NCBI GenBank assembly: GCA_932294295.1
Contig: OW028584.1
Coordinates: 6,103,407 to 6,167,406, forward strand
Reading direction: 5' to 3'
DNA length: 64,000 bases
Source of the DNA: Alitta virens
Taxonomy: Eukaryota > Annelida > Polychaeta > Phyllodocida > Nereididae
Part shown: positions 12,901 through 22,858 of the stretch, piece by piece
Position numbering within the stretch: position 1 is the stretch's first letter
Layout of the letters: each line of letters opens with the position of its first letter
The notes under the pieces: model-generated
What the model was told of the DNA's origin: nothing
Databases searched by the model: none
The model's input: the letters and a program-made list of their open reading frames with translations, nothing else
Program-made: the position numbers and the translations under genes

Positions 12901-15900
12901 ATTGTTGTTATTTTAATGCTTATTTTTTTATGTAAATTTCAAATAAATGTATCAGAATCTGAATCTAATTAAAACTTTTCGATAAACCATGGCTGAAGAA
13001 CCTTTTTTTTTAAATTCATTGAGTTATTTATGAACGACGAGTATAGTTGAATCAAGACTGAATTGATTGAACATTATACATGATTATTTATCAGTAAATC
13101 ATCTAATTACTATTGATTGGAATATCAGGCAACTATTTCCCTGATATAATTTTACCTTTAACATTATGCCCAGTGATTGGGAGATTCAAAAAAATTTTGT
13201 TATATATATATAATCTTTCTTCATCGCAAAAACTCTGTTATAATGACGATTGACATATCAAAACAGACTTACTCTTCATTGTAAGCGATATCATCATACA
13301 TCATAACCACGATTCGTTCATCAGGAATTCCATGACTGCTGAGGATGTGATATGCATGGCAGACATCCGCCTAAAAACAACAATTTATATTGGGATTAAA
13401 TTATAGTATCCTTCAGCCCAAAATACATGCATAAAATAATATATTTTGCAAAACATGTATACTTTTCACAAGCTGCATTTGTTTAGTATACAATGTCCGA
13501 TTTGATCGATCGATAGTTAGTCAATGATATTTAATTGTAGCAATGGAATTCAATAGTTTCATCATAATATATGGAAAATATTAGAATTAGCAGGCAAATT
13601 ATCAGGTCTACACAAAGGCTACTTTAAGGGGTGTTTAAGTCTACTTTCGACCAATAACATCCATTGTAACAAAATTTAGTTTTAAAACCTTTGATCATGT
13701 AACATTTTGTTTGGATAAAAGATCTGAACATTAACACAGAGGAAGGTTGCAAATGTGTCATATATCATGTACACCATTCTCGAACGATATCAAATGTGTA
13801 TTTATCACTGTGCCTATGTTGAGGCAAGTAAAATACTCCATCCATGGGGTAAATGTGTAACATGGTGTGGACTCCCAAGCCTTATCATCTCATCATTACG
13901 TCTGCCTCAGGTAGCCGATCATATTAGCTGGCTGAGCTTCAGACCAAGCAGCATTGCGACATTTCAAATGGGCATTTTTATGGCCTTATTTATTTGGAGA
14001 CTGGTCCATATATGAGCATTATACATTATGTTTGCAGTTTAATTTGCAAAACTAAGATGTATAGATCAAGGTGGGTGGGTGGGTGGATTTAGGGCTTTAC
14101 GTCCTGTATTTCTGCACCAGTTGGGCTAATTAGGACAGGCAGAGACCATGGCAATGAGACGAAGGAGGAAACGGCCATCCAACTTAGGCTCGACCGGGAA
14201 TCGAACCCGGGACCCAGCGGTTGGAAGTATAGATCAAGGAGCTGGTTATTAAATAGGCATATTCAACAATTTCAATCTTCTTCCTCATTTCCTGAAAGCA
14301 ATGACAGACTACATGCTACTGAACACTGCTGAACTTGTCCTATTTTCTGCACTTTGGGAACCAAGTCCTACTTTTCCTTGTTGTTATAAAAACAGGTTAG
14401 TCACCTGATCATGAGTTGGATCAACTTTCCTGGAATTAAAATTATACTTTCAAAATACAGGGCTCTGCGCTATATAAGGGCCAAATCTGTTGATGTAAAT
14501 TTTACAACATGCAATGCGTGACACAGCACTCAGATAGATACTTTATTTAAATGGAAATAGGTACAAAAATTTTATCATACAGTAGGACATTTACATGATG
14601 TTAACTATGAATTTTGATATATTATAAATATAGGTCCATCAGGAAACCACCTGAGCATTAGCTGTAATGGTGGCACCTTCAATAAAAAGAAAGCTTTTAT
14701 TGACACTTTTTCATATCAGAAAAGATACATGAGTCACGTATACATATGATATATCTATAGCTCTACTCACTAAGTCTATCTAAAACTACACCTCCAGAAG
14801 TATGATATACAAGTCCTCATTATTTTATCTTAATATATAGCTTAACGTTCAAGGTCCCAGTTGCCATAATTTGATGTTTTCTGGGCAGAGTCCTGCTTTT
14901 AGATATTCAGTGTTAAAGCGAAATAATATATAAGTATATATACATAAAAGATAGAGGATAAATCACAGATCATAATATCACAATAAGATTCAAATTTACA
15001 CAAAAGATAAGAATGTTCACCCTGGCATTTGACTCATCTAATTTGTGTTGACAGTCATGTCAAGGAGTGTCATATCGGAGGAACCCAGTGGAAATTTAAA
15101 GTCTACATTACTTTATTTAGGAAATTACTAAGAGCATATATAATTTCAGGTTCTTTATTTGACATCAGTGCTTTAAATTTTTGTGTTTTATCTAAGTTAT
15201 GGAAATTTGGGATCAGGTTATTTCTTTTAGGATTAATTGATTTCTTGGTGCCGCATAATTGTTACAAATTAAGAGACAATGTAGTTCATCTTCTACTTCA
15301 TTACTATCACATTCATCACATTTTCTTCTAATGGTATTTTGGGTGTTCATGTCTTCCGGTTTCAATTTTGAGGTTATGTAAGCTAAGTTTAAATTGTGCT
15401 ATGTTTTTTATGTTTTCTTGGGGAGGTTGAGATTTAGATAAGGTTCAAAGCAATACATAGTTTTAAATAATTTGTATGTTCTTAGTTTTGGGTGCTTCTC
15501 AGAGTCACTTATCTCGCTAAGGATCCTTGATTGTTCACTTTCATACAGTTTAATACTGATTTCAGTGACCAGAGTCTCTGGCTTCTTTGATGCCCAACTA
15601 TTTATATTACATTCATTAATGATGTGTTTCGTTTTATTGTACCAGTTGTTCTGACCCTTAATGTAGAGAAATTCTTGAATTTTGAGGCATTTATGTAGGA
15701 TGTCATAGGATGGCAGTGTCATTATTCTTGCCCAGTACCTGATCATATTTATATTTTGTCTAACCATAAGAGGAAACCTGCCTGTCTCTGCATACACAGC
15801 TAAGGTTGGGGTTTGTTTTCTAACACCTAACAAACATTTAAGATATCTAATTTGTACTTTCTCCATGTCATTGTGTTGTTTACCCATACAAAAATAATTA

Positions 15901-16784
15901 TGCTATTATTATAAGTTATATATAACAGGGATAAAGTTTATTTTTACAAAAAATGTAATTATGACAATGACATGAAAGTGATGAGTCTAGTTTTATGACT
16001 GACAAATACAGCACTTTGCTGCATGGTTAGAGCACCGTTTGGCTTTTTTTAACTTTTCACGGTTTAACTCAGAACAAAACTAGCATTATGCGATCGATCC
16101 TCATAATCAGCCGTTAATTATGTAACACTTGAAAGAAAAAGTTTTTACCTGTCACGTGATGTAGTTTGAAAAAGTGATGCAAAGATATATATATATCATG
16201 ACGGAGCAATTTTCCCTACACTTTCAAAACCCTGGGGCCTATAAATAGGCCTTATACACATACATGCTAACAATAAAATGATTCATTGCAAACAAACTAA
16301 TTATTATACATATGCAATGCAAATAAATCACGTTGGCCATGTTCCTAAATTAAACTGGAATAAACTGGAATAAGATGACATCAGACCTAACACACTATTT
16401 AAAATAGAATTACATCACATATACAATATATAGACTTCAAATGCATTTATTTCAATTATACTTCAACGATGTAGCAAATCTCATATCATGCATTATAATT
16501 AATAATTATATCAGCAGGTTCCAGACCTAATCATATGGTATATGTATATATATATATATGCACTAATCATGGAGTCTCCTGTGACAACAACAAAAGAATG
16601 CATATAAACTGTAATGCATTATTTACAAATATTGAATTACCTGATGACGATAGTTGTAATAGTCGTTCGATCCAGCCACCAGCAGTGCCCAGTGTTTGCC
16701 AGATCTTTTCGTCCTGATATTGTTTTGCTCAAAGGCTTGGATAAACCCAACGACAGCCAACAAAACCAGCAGTTTTCCCGTCAT
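3921..16784 (-). CDS. LGMN: legumain (asparaginyl endopeptidase, C13), 13 coding exons
   Basis: Lysosomal cysteine protease that cleaves after Asn. Coding exons in transcript order: 16641-16784, 13273-13370, 12711-12792, 12131-12216, 11266-11341, 10375-10437, 8873-8942, 8177-8295, 7651-7740, 7258-7335, 6131-6247, 4942-5106, 3921-4022. Every junction has GT/AG and phases join without a break, giving 1290 bp, 429 aa plus stop, close to the 433 aa of human legumain. Residues 1-18 form a signal peptide; then comes [19 protein letters not shown]. The catalytic His is in FADHGAPG (about residue 150) and the catalytic Cys in EACESGSM (about 191), matching His148/Cys189 of the human enzyme. The C-terminal prodomain runs from exon 11 to the end and closes with [16 protein letters not shown] and a final Cys near the stop. 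Potential N-glycosylation sites (NGS, NIS, NLS, NKT) are present. Introns are about 0.3-3.3 kb and carry SINEs and MITEs. No lesion is seen. The start is the Met directly before the signal peptide; 5' UTR exons were not resolved. Confidence 0.95.
4487..4668. mobile_element. foldback MITE in legumain intron
   Basis: The ends are inverted: AATGGGAGAAAAAGT at the left pairs with ACTTTTTCTCCCCATT at the right, and ACGACCGTAGCA pairs with TGCTACGGGGTC. The interior is rich in GATGACATCA/GATGACGTCATC repeats. There is no coding capacity. Confidence 0.6.
4780..4881 (-). mobile_element. tRNA-derived SINE, 5'-truncated, with 20-bp TSD
   Basis: The 3' half of the SINE family described at 41083, ending in a GGTGGT-type tail. 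It lies between two copies of CTGCTAATGATGATGTGGTG (4760-4779 and 4882-4901). The tRNA-like head is missing. It sits in the intron between the last two legumain exons. Confidence 0.85.
5233..5442. mobile_element. Tc1/mariner-type MITE
   Basis: A perfect 27-bp terminal inverted repeat: CACTGCCATGCAAAAGTTTG plus GAAACGC at 5233-5259, and its reverse complement at 5416-5442. The CAAAAGTTTGGAAAC core is the type of terminus seen in Tc1-like elements. The 156-bp interior has no transposase. A TA follows the right end; the left TA is displaced by a few bases. Confidence 0.75.
6605..6862. mobile_element. foldback MITE with GCTGTTCCATTTAAA ends
   Basis: GGGCTGTTCCATTTAAAAAT at the left and TTTTTTAAATGGAACAGTC at the right are inverted repeats, each followed inward by G-rich or C-rich tracts. 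The middle is purine-rich with no coding capacity. It lies in the legumain intron between exons 10 and 11. Confidence 0.6.
7018..7217 (-). mobile_element. tRNA-derived SINE, near full length, diverged
   Basis: Reads on the minus strand as a tRNA-like head (A-box region near GCTCAGTGGTAGCGTG, B-box-like GGGCTCAATTCC), the conserved body and a GGTGGGT-type tail. B-box changes and C-run expansion at the head mark it as old. It is 41 bp from legumain exon 10. Confidence 0.75.
8356..8500. repeat. unclassified repeat-like segment with poly(C) run
   Basis: Sequence near 8385-8420 (CCCCGAAGGGCTTGTTGGTC and following) reads like the 3' end of a non-LTR element. It is followed by a run of about 22 C at 8465-8487. 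No open frame or target-site duplication was found, so the class is uncertain. It lies in the legumain intron between exons 7 and 8. Confidence 0.3.
12300..12665 (-). mobile_element. old LINE 3' end related to the I/Nimb-like family
   Basis: The tail TTTAATGCCTCATCAGGACC, then GGGCTATGTAGAGGC, matches the 3' UTR of the young LINEs at 20-47 kb. CTAATAAAATATGTTT and the following Cys/His-region sequence match their ORF2 C-terminus. Many substitutions disrupt the frame. It is a diverged relative in a legumain intron (exons 3-4). Confidence 0.7.
14072..14226 (-). mobile_element. tRNA-derived SINE, 5'-truncated, with 13-bp TSD
   Basis: Flanked by GTATAGATCAAGG at 14059-14071 and 14227-14239. It has a (GGGT)n tail, conserved body and B-box (GGTTCGATTCC on the minus strand), and is truncated just 5' of the B-box region. 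It is in legumain intron 1. Confidence 0.92.
15010..15887 (-). pseudogene. decayed LINE ORF2 C-terminus (different family)
   Basis: The open part (15408-15887, 159 aa) has the conserved post-RT pattern of many animal LINEs: [20 protein letters not shown], then [20 protein letters not shown], then a Trp-rich helical stretch. Downstream to about 15010 the same strand continues with stops and a degraded Cys/His segment. It lacks the RNase H and YVDD of the I/Nimb-like family, so it is a separate lineage. It lies in legumain intron 1. Confidence 0.65.
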
Positions 16785-17121
16785 CTTGCTGATTTCACAA
16801 TGAGCTCCACTTTGTTTACAATCACGACATTTATAGGTCAAACCACGTAATGCATTCTGGGTAACTAGGTCAAAATACAACAGCAGCGCCGTCATCTTTT
16901 CCTCAACAAAAATTTGCATACGGGGCGCATTGATGAATGCGGACCCGGCGGAACCGTAGCGTATCAATAAAACGCGGATCCAGCGGAACCATAGCTCACT
17001 TCTTTTTCTTTTTGAAGTCTTATTATTTATTTTTATTTTTAAAGCATTAAGGATTATTATTTCTATATTATTATATGTTTTTTTTTTAAGATATTAATTA
17101 TATTATATTATATATATGCAA

Positions 17122-18061
17122 TTAATTAACATTTAACCTACAAAGTCCGGCTTGGTAACTAGGTTGCAATTCTTCCTTGTTCCAGATGGCATGCAGCTTT
17201 GTCTGGTAATGGAAGGCTGACTTTTTCTGTTTTTTTTTGGTCCATTTCTGGTCACTGATGAGTTTGGCCTGGAAAAAAAAACCCGGTTTTTATGGGTTTG
17301 TCAAAATCAGATTTATATTTTAGGAATTTGATTGATGCCTATCTGTATTACATATATATAACACACACAATTAAGTGAATCATTAAATTAATGATAATCG
17401 TGATTTAATGATTGTTTACCTGCAGCTGCAGGCACTGTCTCAGCCTCTGTATGAAGAACTGTTATCAGCTGGTAGAGGTTGATGTAACATTTCTTGGGCA
17501 CTGTGTAATCGGAAGTGCCACCCCTCGGTGTCGTTATTTGTGCGGATGGGCTGCTTGTAGACGCACCAAGAGGCCACACTCCACACCTTGTTCCTCATCC
17601 AATTTTATATCTAAAAAAGATGAGGAAAGGATTATGTGATGAGTAATGTATTTATGTGTGCATCTTCATGTATTATACACTTTTCACACATTAATACAAC
17701 TGAGACAATCAAATATTAATGAACTGAATCTGTATAATTTTACACACACACACACTACAATTCACAGAAATGTAGAGTGTGTGTGTGTGTGAGTGAGTTA
17801 TTGTTTAACGCCTCATCGGCACCTGAGTGGGCTAGCAGACAGAAATGTAGAGATCTTAAAAACAATATTACGTTGACGGAAATAAAGAATTGAATACCTG
17901 AAAAGCTCTTCCAAGGTGTCTCCCTCAGCCTTCTCACTCAGTTGTTCAAGGGAGGTGCCAATAACCTCTTGGTGTAAGAGGGGCAGGCAGAGCAGCTGTC
18001 TCACCAACTTGTTGGTTCCTCTGTCGTTGCTGTATGCAACAGCAAGTCCTAGCTCCTGCAC
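17122..18061 (-). pseudogene. MULE transposase / FLYWCH-type gene fragment, frameshifted
   Basis: Three exon-like blocks with GT/AG borders: 17898-18061 (VQELGLAVAYSNDRGTNKLV and a leucine-rich stretch), 17420-17610 (PIRTNNDTEGWHFRLH, the hallmark C-terminal MULE/FLYWCH motif) and 17122-17267 (AKLISDQKWTKKKQ to a stop). These match in order the C-terminal part of MULE-derived proteins. The join between blocks 1 and 2 is out of frame, and a second frame change occurs right after GWHFRLH, where the next expected motif (LYQLITVLHTEAE) lies in another frame. The DDE domain is not in the window. It is probably a dead fragment. Confidence 0.6.
17778..17838 (-). mobile_element. 61-bp LINE tail insertion with 14-bp TSD
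   Basis: Between ACAGAAATGTAGAG (17764-17777) and its copy (17839-17852) lies only a (GT)n tail plus the last ~40 bases of the I/Nimb-like LINE (GAGTTATTGTTTAACGCCTC onward). It is an extreme 5' truncation. Confidence 0.9.
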
Positions 18062-20374
18062 CTGAAAGTAGACATAACATTTGAATATATGTTCAGTTAC
18101 AGGGTGCGGCCTAAAAACTTACACCAGGCATCCCCTCCTTCGGGATAGCTCTAGGTTACTCAAATGCTTATAAAGTCTTTTAAAGTTTTGCCACATTTAG
18201 TTAGGGGTATAAGCAATTGGTTATTGTGATATTTTTGATCTTATAACATCAGACAATATCAGTATCTGAATTATTGAGAGTTCATGCTGCAGGGCTTGTT
18301 CTGAGTGACACACATCACAGAAGTCAAATTTCTGGCATGGTGTCTCTAGTTGCAAAAAGTTTACAAATTAGATTTTCCAAGTTACTACACCTCTGGAGCC
18401 ACAGAAAATATATTATTTGCACACTTCCTTCAATGTTTATATATATATATATATATATATCATGGTATTAGATTATAAGAAGGTTGGTTCAAGTTTTGAT
18501 TCAGCAAGGTCATGAAATTGAAATGGAGAAATATAATGGCATTCCAGAGGGACTTTTTTTATCTACAACTAATCTGGAAATAATCACATGATTTTCAGGA
18601 GGATGGGCCAGGTAATCAGACAGAAAAGACAGAAAATTTACCAAAATCCAAAATGGCACTTTCCGCCTCAAAGGAGCAAATGCTTTACCTTCTTATTAAC
18701 AAGAAAAGCTCTCTTTAAAAAAGAAACATGCAAAAATAAAATTGATCTATTTTGTACAGACTAAAGGGTAATAGTTACTAACAAGGTATCATGTCAAAAT
18801 ATTACAATAAATTAATATAGCTCATATAAATTTATGTTTTTGTCTTTATTGCTGAATGTGCTATAAAATGCACTTTTCCATATTTGCTACTCTTGCCTAG
18901 CTAGCCACAACTGTCTGCAAACTGACCACTTGCACCATCTATAGTATTAGTAATTATAAAAAGAGACCTTAGCTTGTTAGTCATACTATGAAAAAATAAA
19001 AAATATATATATTTCAAACTTTCCTGCTATTAAGTTGCATAGAATTTTTTCCAGTTTTTTTTTTTTTATATACCTAAATACTTTTAGTATTCTGTAATTT
19101 GCAGCCAAAAAAACAGAATCTTTCAGAAAAATGTGACATGTTCTTCAAATCTAATAGAATAATTCAGATCAAAACTAAAAAAAATATCATGTTTCATTTT
19201 TTCACATTAACCAACCATAATTGACAGGTTCAGTGAGTGTAGCATTTTTGAACTGCATATCTGCTGTTTAAAACAGTTTGAGAAATAATTTCATGTCCAC
19301 ATTGACCTATTTGTAATTACTTGTAGTTAATTACTGTGTACAGTTTCAAATGCAATCAGCTATCAGAAACATAAAGAGCAATTGACAAATCCAATGTGTG
19401 TAATTACACGGTTTCACTTAAGAAATAGTGAGAACAGTGAGTGTGTGTGGCCAGTTTCATTCATTTTATAGGTCAGAGTGAGGGTGTGTCACTCCACTGG
19501 CCAATCATAGCCCCACTGCCACACTGACATACAACAGAAGCATCACAAGCACAAATTCTAATGGATTTTTGTTAACAGCCAAAGCACCATAGTTACCATT
19601 CAAATCGCATTAGTTTTCATAGGAAGGAAATAATGTAAGTAGATAATAAGCCTTTGTTGAGTTACTAGGCATTTTACATGATGGGCCTCCAACAGATATT
19701 TGTTGAAAACCTTCACAAGCTTCACCCCTATGACCAAAATGAACCATGCCAATTTCCGGGAAATCAGACTCACATGGATGAGTCCATTGATGTTGGAGGA
19801 GGTAACTGTTAAGATTTAATAAATACCTTGGTACAATAAAACCAGGCACTTTTGACATGTGGTCCTCAATTCGAAGTTGCTCCATTTTATTCCAGTAAGA
19901 TAAATTTGCCATAGTTAGGTTACTTAAGCCATTTTCAAGGATGTGAAGATCTGGCCACAGCTTAAATGCACACAAACATCAGCGATGTCACTGGCAATCT
20001 TCACAAGGAACAGAAGATTATATGTAAAACCAATCTTAGTAAGTATCTATATCTCTAGGAGTTCTGCTAATTAAGGGATATGTTATGGATTTAGATTCTG
20101 GTACAAAAATTAATCTATTTGCCCTATTTTTGGCGGCAAAGGTCAAGAAAGGTGTCTATAACACATCAGTATGATCAGTGACATAATATAATGCTTGTAT
20201 TGCAAAAGCCGCGGTGAAAATCACCCGAAGGTGTGATAAGTGTGCATGTGCTATATTTAGATCCATATTGTCTATAATTTTTGAGGAAACAACAAAATAA
20301 AGATAATTTAGGAATATTATTACTTTCGTGTGTATGATTGCCGCTGCATGCGATCACTGTCAATTGAGTAATAA
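18062..20374. other. non-coding interval
   Basis: AT-rich, with a (TA)n run near 18438-18462 and several poly-T/poly-A stretches. A 121-aa minus-strand frame at 19610-19975 shows no domain I recognise and no clear splice context. No RNA gene or transposon end was identified. Confidence 0.6.
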
Positions 20375-20473
20375 CAAGAGGTAGAAATGTGTGTGTGTGT
20401 GTGAGTTATTGTTTAACGCCTCATCAGCACCTGAGTGGGCTATGTAGAGGCTCTCTAGGTTAAGATTGATTAA

Positions 20474-22597
20474 CTATATTTGGTAGTAGAAACCAGAAGC
20501 ATATAAAAAATCTATAATTGTCTGGGTTGGATATCTGGTAAAGAGATGTTGTAAGGTATTAGCTTGAAACAAAGGTCTTCTAAAGCGTTGTAAGTAGCTG
20601 CAATCTAATAAAATATGTTTGATTGTTAGGGGGCACCGACAACTCTGGCATACCGGTGCCGGTTCATTGACTAAAAGGTGTAAATGTGTAAGTCTTGAAT
20701 GTCCTATGAGGCATCTGTGATATATTCCTTGATCTTTGCGAGTATTGAACCTACTCGGTATTTTATTTTGAATGCAAGGTAAGATTGAATGCAACTTGTT
20801 GTTATTACATTCATTCCATTGTCTTTGCCAGCAAGACATGATAAAAGATTTTATAGCCATTTTAAAATCAGTGTATGGAATGGTAAAATCAGTTATCTCT
20901 TTTGTAAGAGCCCTTTTTGCTGCCAGGTCTGCTTTTTCATTCCCTTCAATGCCAGCGTGTCCAGGAATCCAGCAGAATACTATGTCTTTGTATTCGTGAA
21001 GATAGAAATACTTAATAACAACATCTAAGATCCCAGGGTTATCAAGTTGTTTATTTTGGATTGCTTGAAGAGCAGATTTGGAATCAGAACAGATAACATA
21101 ACGATCTGATTCTGAGTCCTCGATGTTCTTTAAGGCAAGGTAAATAGCTGTTAATTCTGCAGTGTATATTGAGCAGTGGTCTGGAAGACGACATTCAGCT
21201 ATAACGGTTTTATAAGAAGTGACAGCACAGCCTACTCGTCTTTCCATTTTTGAGCCATCTGTGTATAGAAATTTGTACGATTCGTATTTAAACCTTATAC
21301 TATAAAATAGGTTTTGATAGTCTACCGGATTGGTTTCGCTTTTCTTAAGCTCTGCCAAATCCAGTATAACTTTCGGGACTGGGAGAATCCATGGCGGAAT
21401 GGGTGGTACTTCCGTCTCGGCAATGATTGTAGTATCAATTTTTGCAGCCTCAAGATAGAATTTCATGCGTAATCCCAGTGGTCGAATGGCGTTTGAACGA
21501 GATTCATAATGATGCATGTATTTTGGATGAAATATAACATCATATGTTAGATTTGTTGGAGTTGAAGCTACTTTTAGTATGTATTGCATGGATAACTTGA
21601 TACGCCGAAGGGAAAGTGGAGGTTCCCCTGCCAGTACATATAAGCTCTCTACAGGAGATGTACGAAAAGCTCTTAAGCTTAGTCGCAACCCTTGATGATG
21701 TACAGAATTCAGGCATTTTAGATAAGATGGTCTGGCGGAGCCATATACCACAGAACCATAATCAAGTCGAGAACGAGTAATTGCTCGATAGAGACGAAGG
21801 AGGACCGTTGTGTCCCCACCCCAATTATATTTGCTCACTACTTTAAGGAGGTTCATTGATTTCAGGCACTTTGCTTTCAGTGCTTTGATATGGGGAATGA
21901 AAGACAATTTGGAGTCAAGGAGTACACCCAAAAATTTTGTTTCATTCACCACTTTTATTTGACAGTTGTCAATTATTAGTGATGGATCTGGATGGTTTGA
22001 TCGTAAATAATAGAAAGGCAGACAAACTGTCTTCTGTTTAGAGAACTTGAAGCCATTTTCGAGTGACCATTTGTGAATCCTATTCAAATTTAATTGCAGT
22101 TGTCGTTCTATGGTTGGCATATATCTGGAACGATATGCAATGAGGAAATCGTCAACATATAGGGACGACATGAGATTTTCTGAGATGGAATTTACTATAC
22201 TGTTGATTTTGACGTTAAAGAGGGTGGGCGAGAGAATACTACCCTGAGGGACTCCATTCTCCTGAGAGTAGGGGCTTGACATCGTTGATCCCACTCGGAC
22301 CTTAAAGAAGCGATCCTGTAGGAAGGATCCGATGAAAACTGGAAGGCGACCTCGAAGCCCTAAGTCGTGGAGATCTTTCATTATTCCATATTTCCATGTA
22401 GTGTCATAAGCTTTTTCTAGGTCAAAGAATATGGCTACTACGTGTTCTCTGTTAATGAAAGCATCTCTAACATAAGTTTCCAGTCTGACTAAATGATCTA
22501 ATGTGCTCCTGTGACGGCGAAATCCAGATTGGAACTCTGTAATAAGCTGGTTCGACTCCAGGAACCAAACCAGTCTATCAGTAACAATTCGCTCCAT
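20474..22597 (-). CDS. LINE piece A: ORF2, C-terminal 707 aa
   Basis: Reverse transcriptase from just inside the domain (MERIVTDRLVW) through QSGFRRHRSTLDHL, the GVPQGSILSP box and the YVDD catalytic box. RNase H follows (LYTDGSK, YTAELTA, CSDSKSA, WIPGHAGIEGNEKAD), then a C-terminal Cys/His finger (CQSC...H...C). It is open to its stop 72 bp from the tail. Truncation at 22611 removes the endonuclease and the N-terminal RT, so it is not autonomous. It is nearly identical to B and D. Confidence 0.93.
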   Translation of the reverse strand: MERIVTDRLVWFLESNQLITEFQSGFRRHRSTLDHLVRLETYVRDAFINREHVVAIFFDLEKAYDTTWKYGIMKDLHDLGLRGRLPVFIGSFLQDRFFKVRVGSTMSSPYSQENGVPQGSILSPTLFNVKINSIVNSISENLMSSLYVDDFLIAYRSRYMPTIERQLQLNLNRIHKWSLENGFKFSKQKTVCLPFYYLRSNHPDPSLIIDNCQIKVVNETKFLGVLLDSKLSFIPHIKALKAKCLKSMNLLKVVSKYNWGGDTTVLLRLYRAITRSRLDYGSVVYGSARPSYLKCLNSVHHQGLRLSLRAFRTSPVESLYVLAGEPPLSLRRIKLSMQYILKVASTPTNLTYDVIFHPKYMHHYESRSNAIRPLGLRMKFYLEAAKIDTTIIAETEVPPIPPWILPVPKVILDLAELKKSETNPVDYQNLFYSIRFKYESYKFLYTDGSKMERRVGCAVTSYKTVIAECRLPDHCSIYTAELTAIYLALKNIEDSESDRYVICSDSKSALQAIQNKQLDNPGILDVVIKYFYLHEYKDIVFCWIPGHAGIEGNEKADLAAKRALTKEITDFTIPYTDFKMAIKSFIMSCWQRQWNECNNNKLHSILPCIQNKIPSRFNTRKDQGIYHRCLIGHSRLTHLHLLVNEPAPVCQSCRCPLTIKHILLDCSYLQRFRRPLFQANTLQHLFTRYPTQTIIDFLYASGFYYQI

Positions 22598-22611
22598 TGT
22601 CTTACATAGAC

Positions 22612-22772
22612 TTGTGTGTGTGTGAGTTATTGTTTAACGCCTCATCAGCACCTGAGTGGGCTATGTAGAGGCTCTCTAGGTTAAGATTGATTATCTATAT
22701 TTGGTAGTAGAAACCAGAAGCATATAAAAAATCAATAATTGTCTAGGTTGGATATCTAGTAAAGAGATGTTG
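22612..22772 (-). mobile_element. LINE piece A2: ~160-bp 3' end
   Basis: A (GT)n tail, the 3' UTR and the last ~30 codons of ORF2, cut off at AGTAAAGAGATGTTG where the (GT)n tail of piece B begins. Both ends abut other LINE pieces directly with no host DNA between. Confidence 0.9.
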
Positions 22773-22858
22773 TGTGTGTGTGTGTGTGAGTTATTGTTTA
22801 ACGCCTCATCAGCACCTGAGTGGGCTATGTAGAGGCTCTCTAGGTTAAGATTGATTAT

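Noticed and set aside
17388..17639. Plus-strand 75-aa frame over the MULE fragment
   Set aside because: The minus strand carries the recognisable GWHFRLH motif; the plus frame is a shadow.
19610..19975. 121-aa minus-strand frame
   Set aside because: No recognisable motif, no clear splice signals and no paralogue in the window; kept only as part of the non-coding interval.
20772..21028. Plus-strand 75- and 79-aa frames repeated in each LINE copy (also near 23157, 33030 and 47273)
   Set aside because: Antisense shadows of the RNase H region of ORF2.
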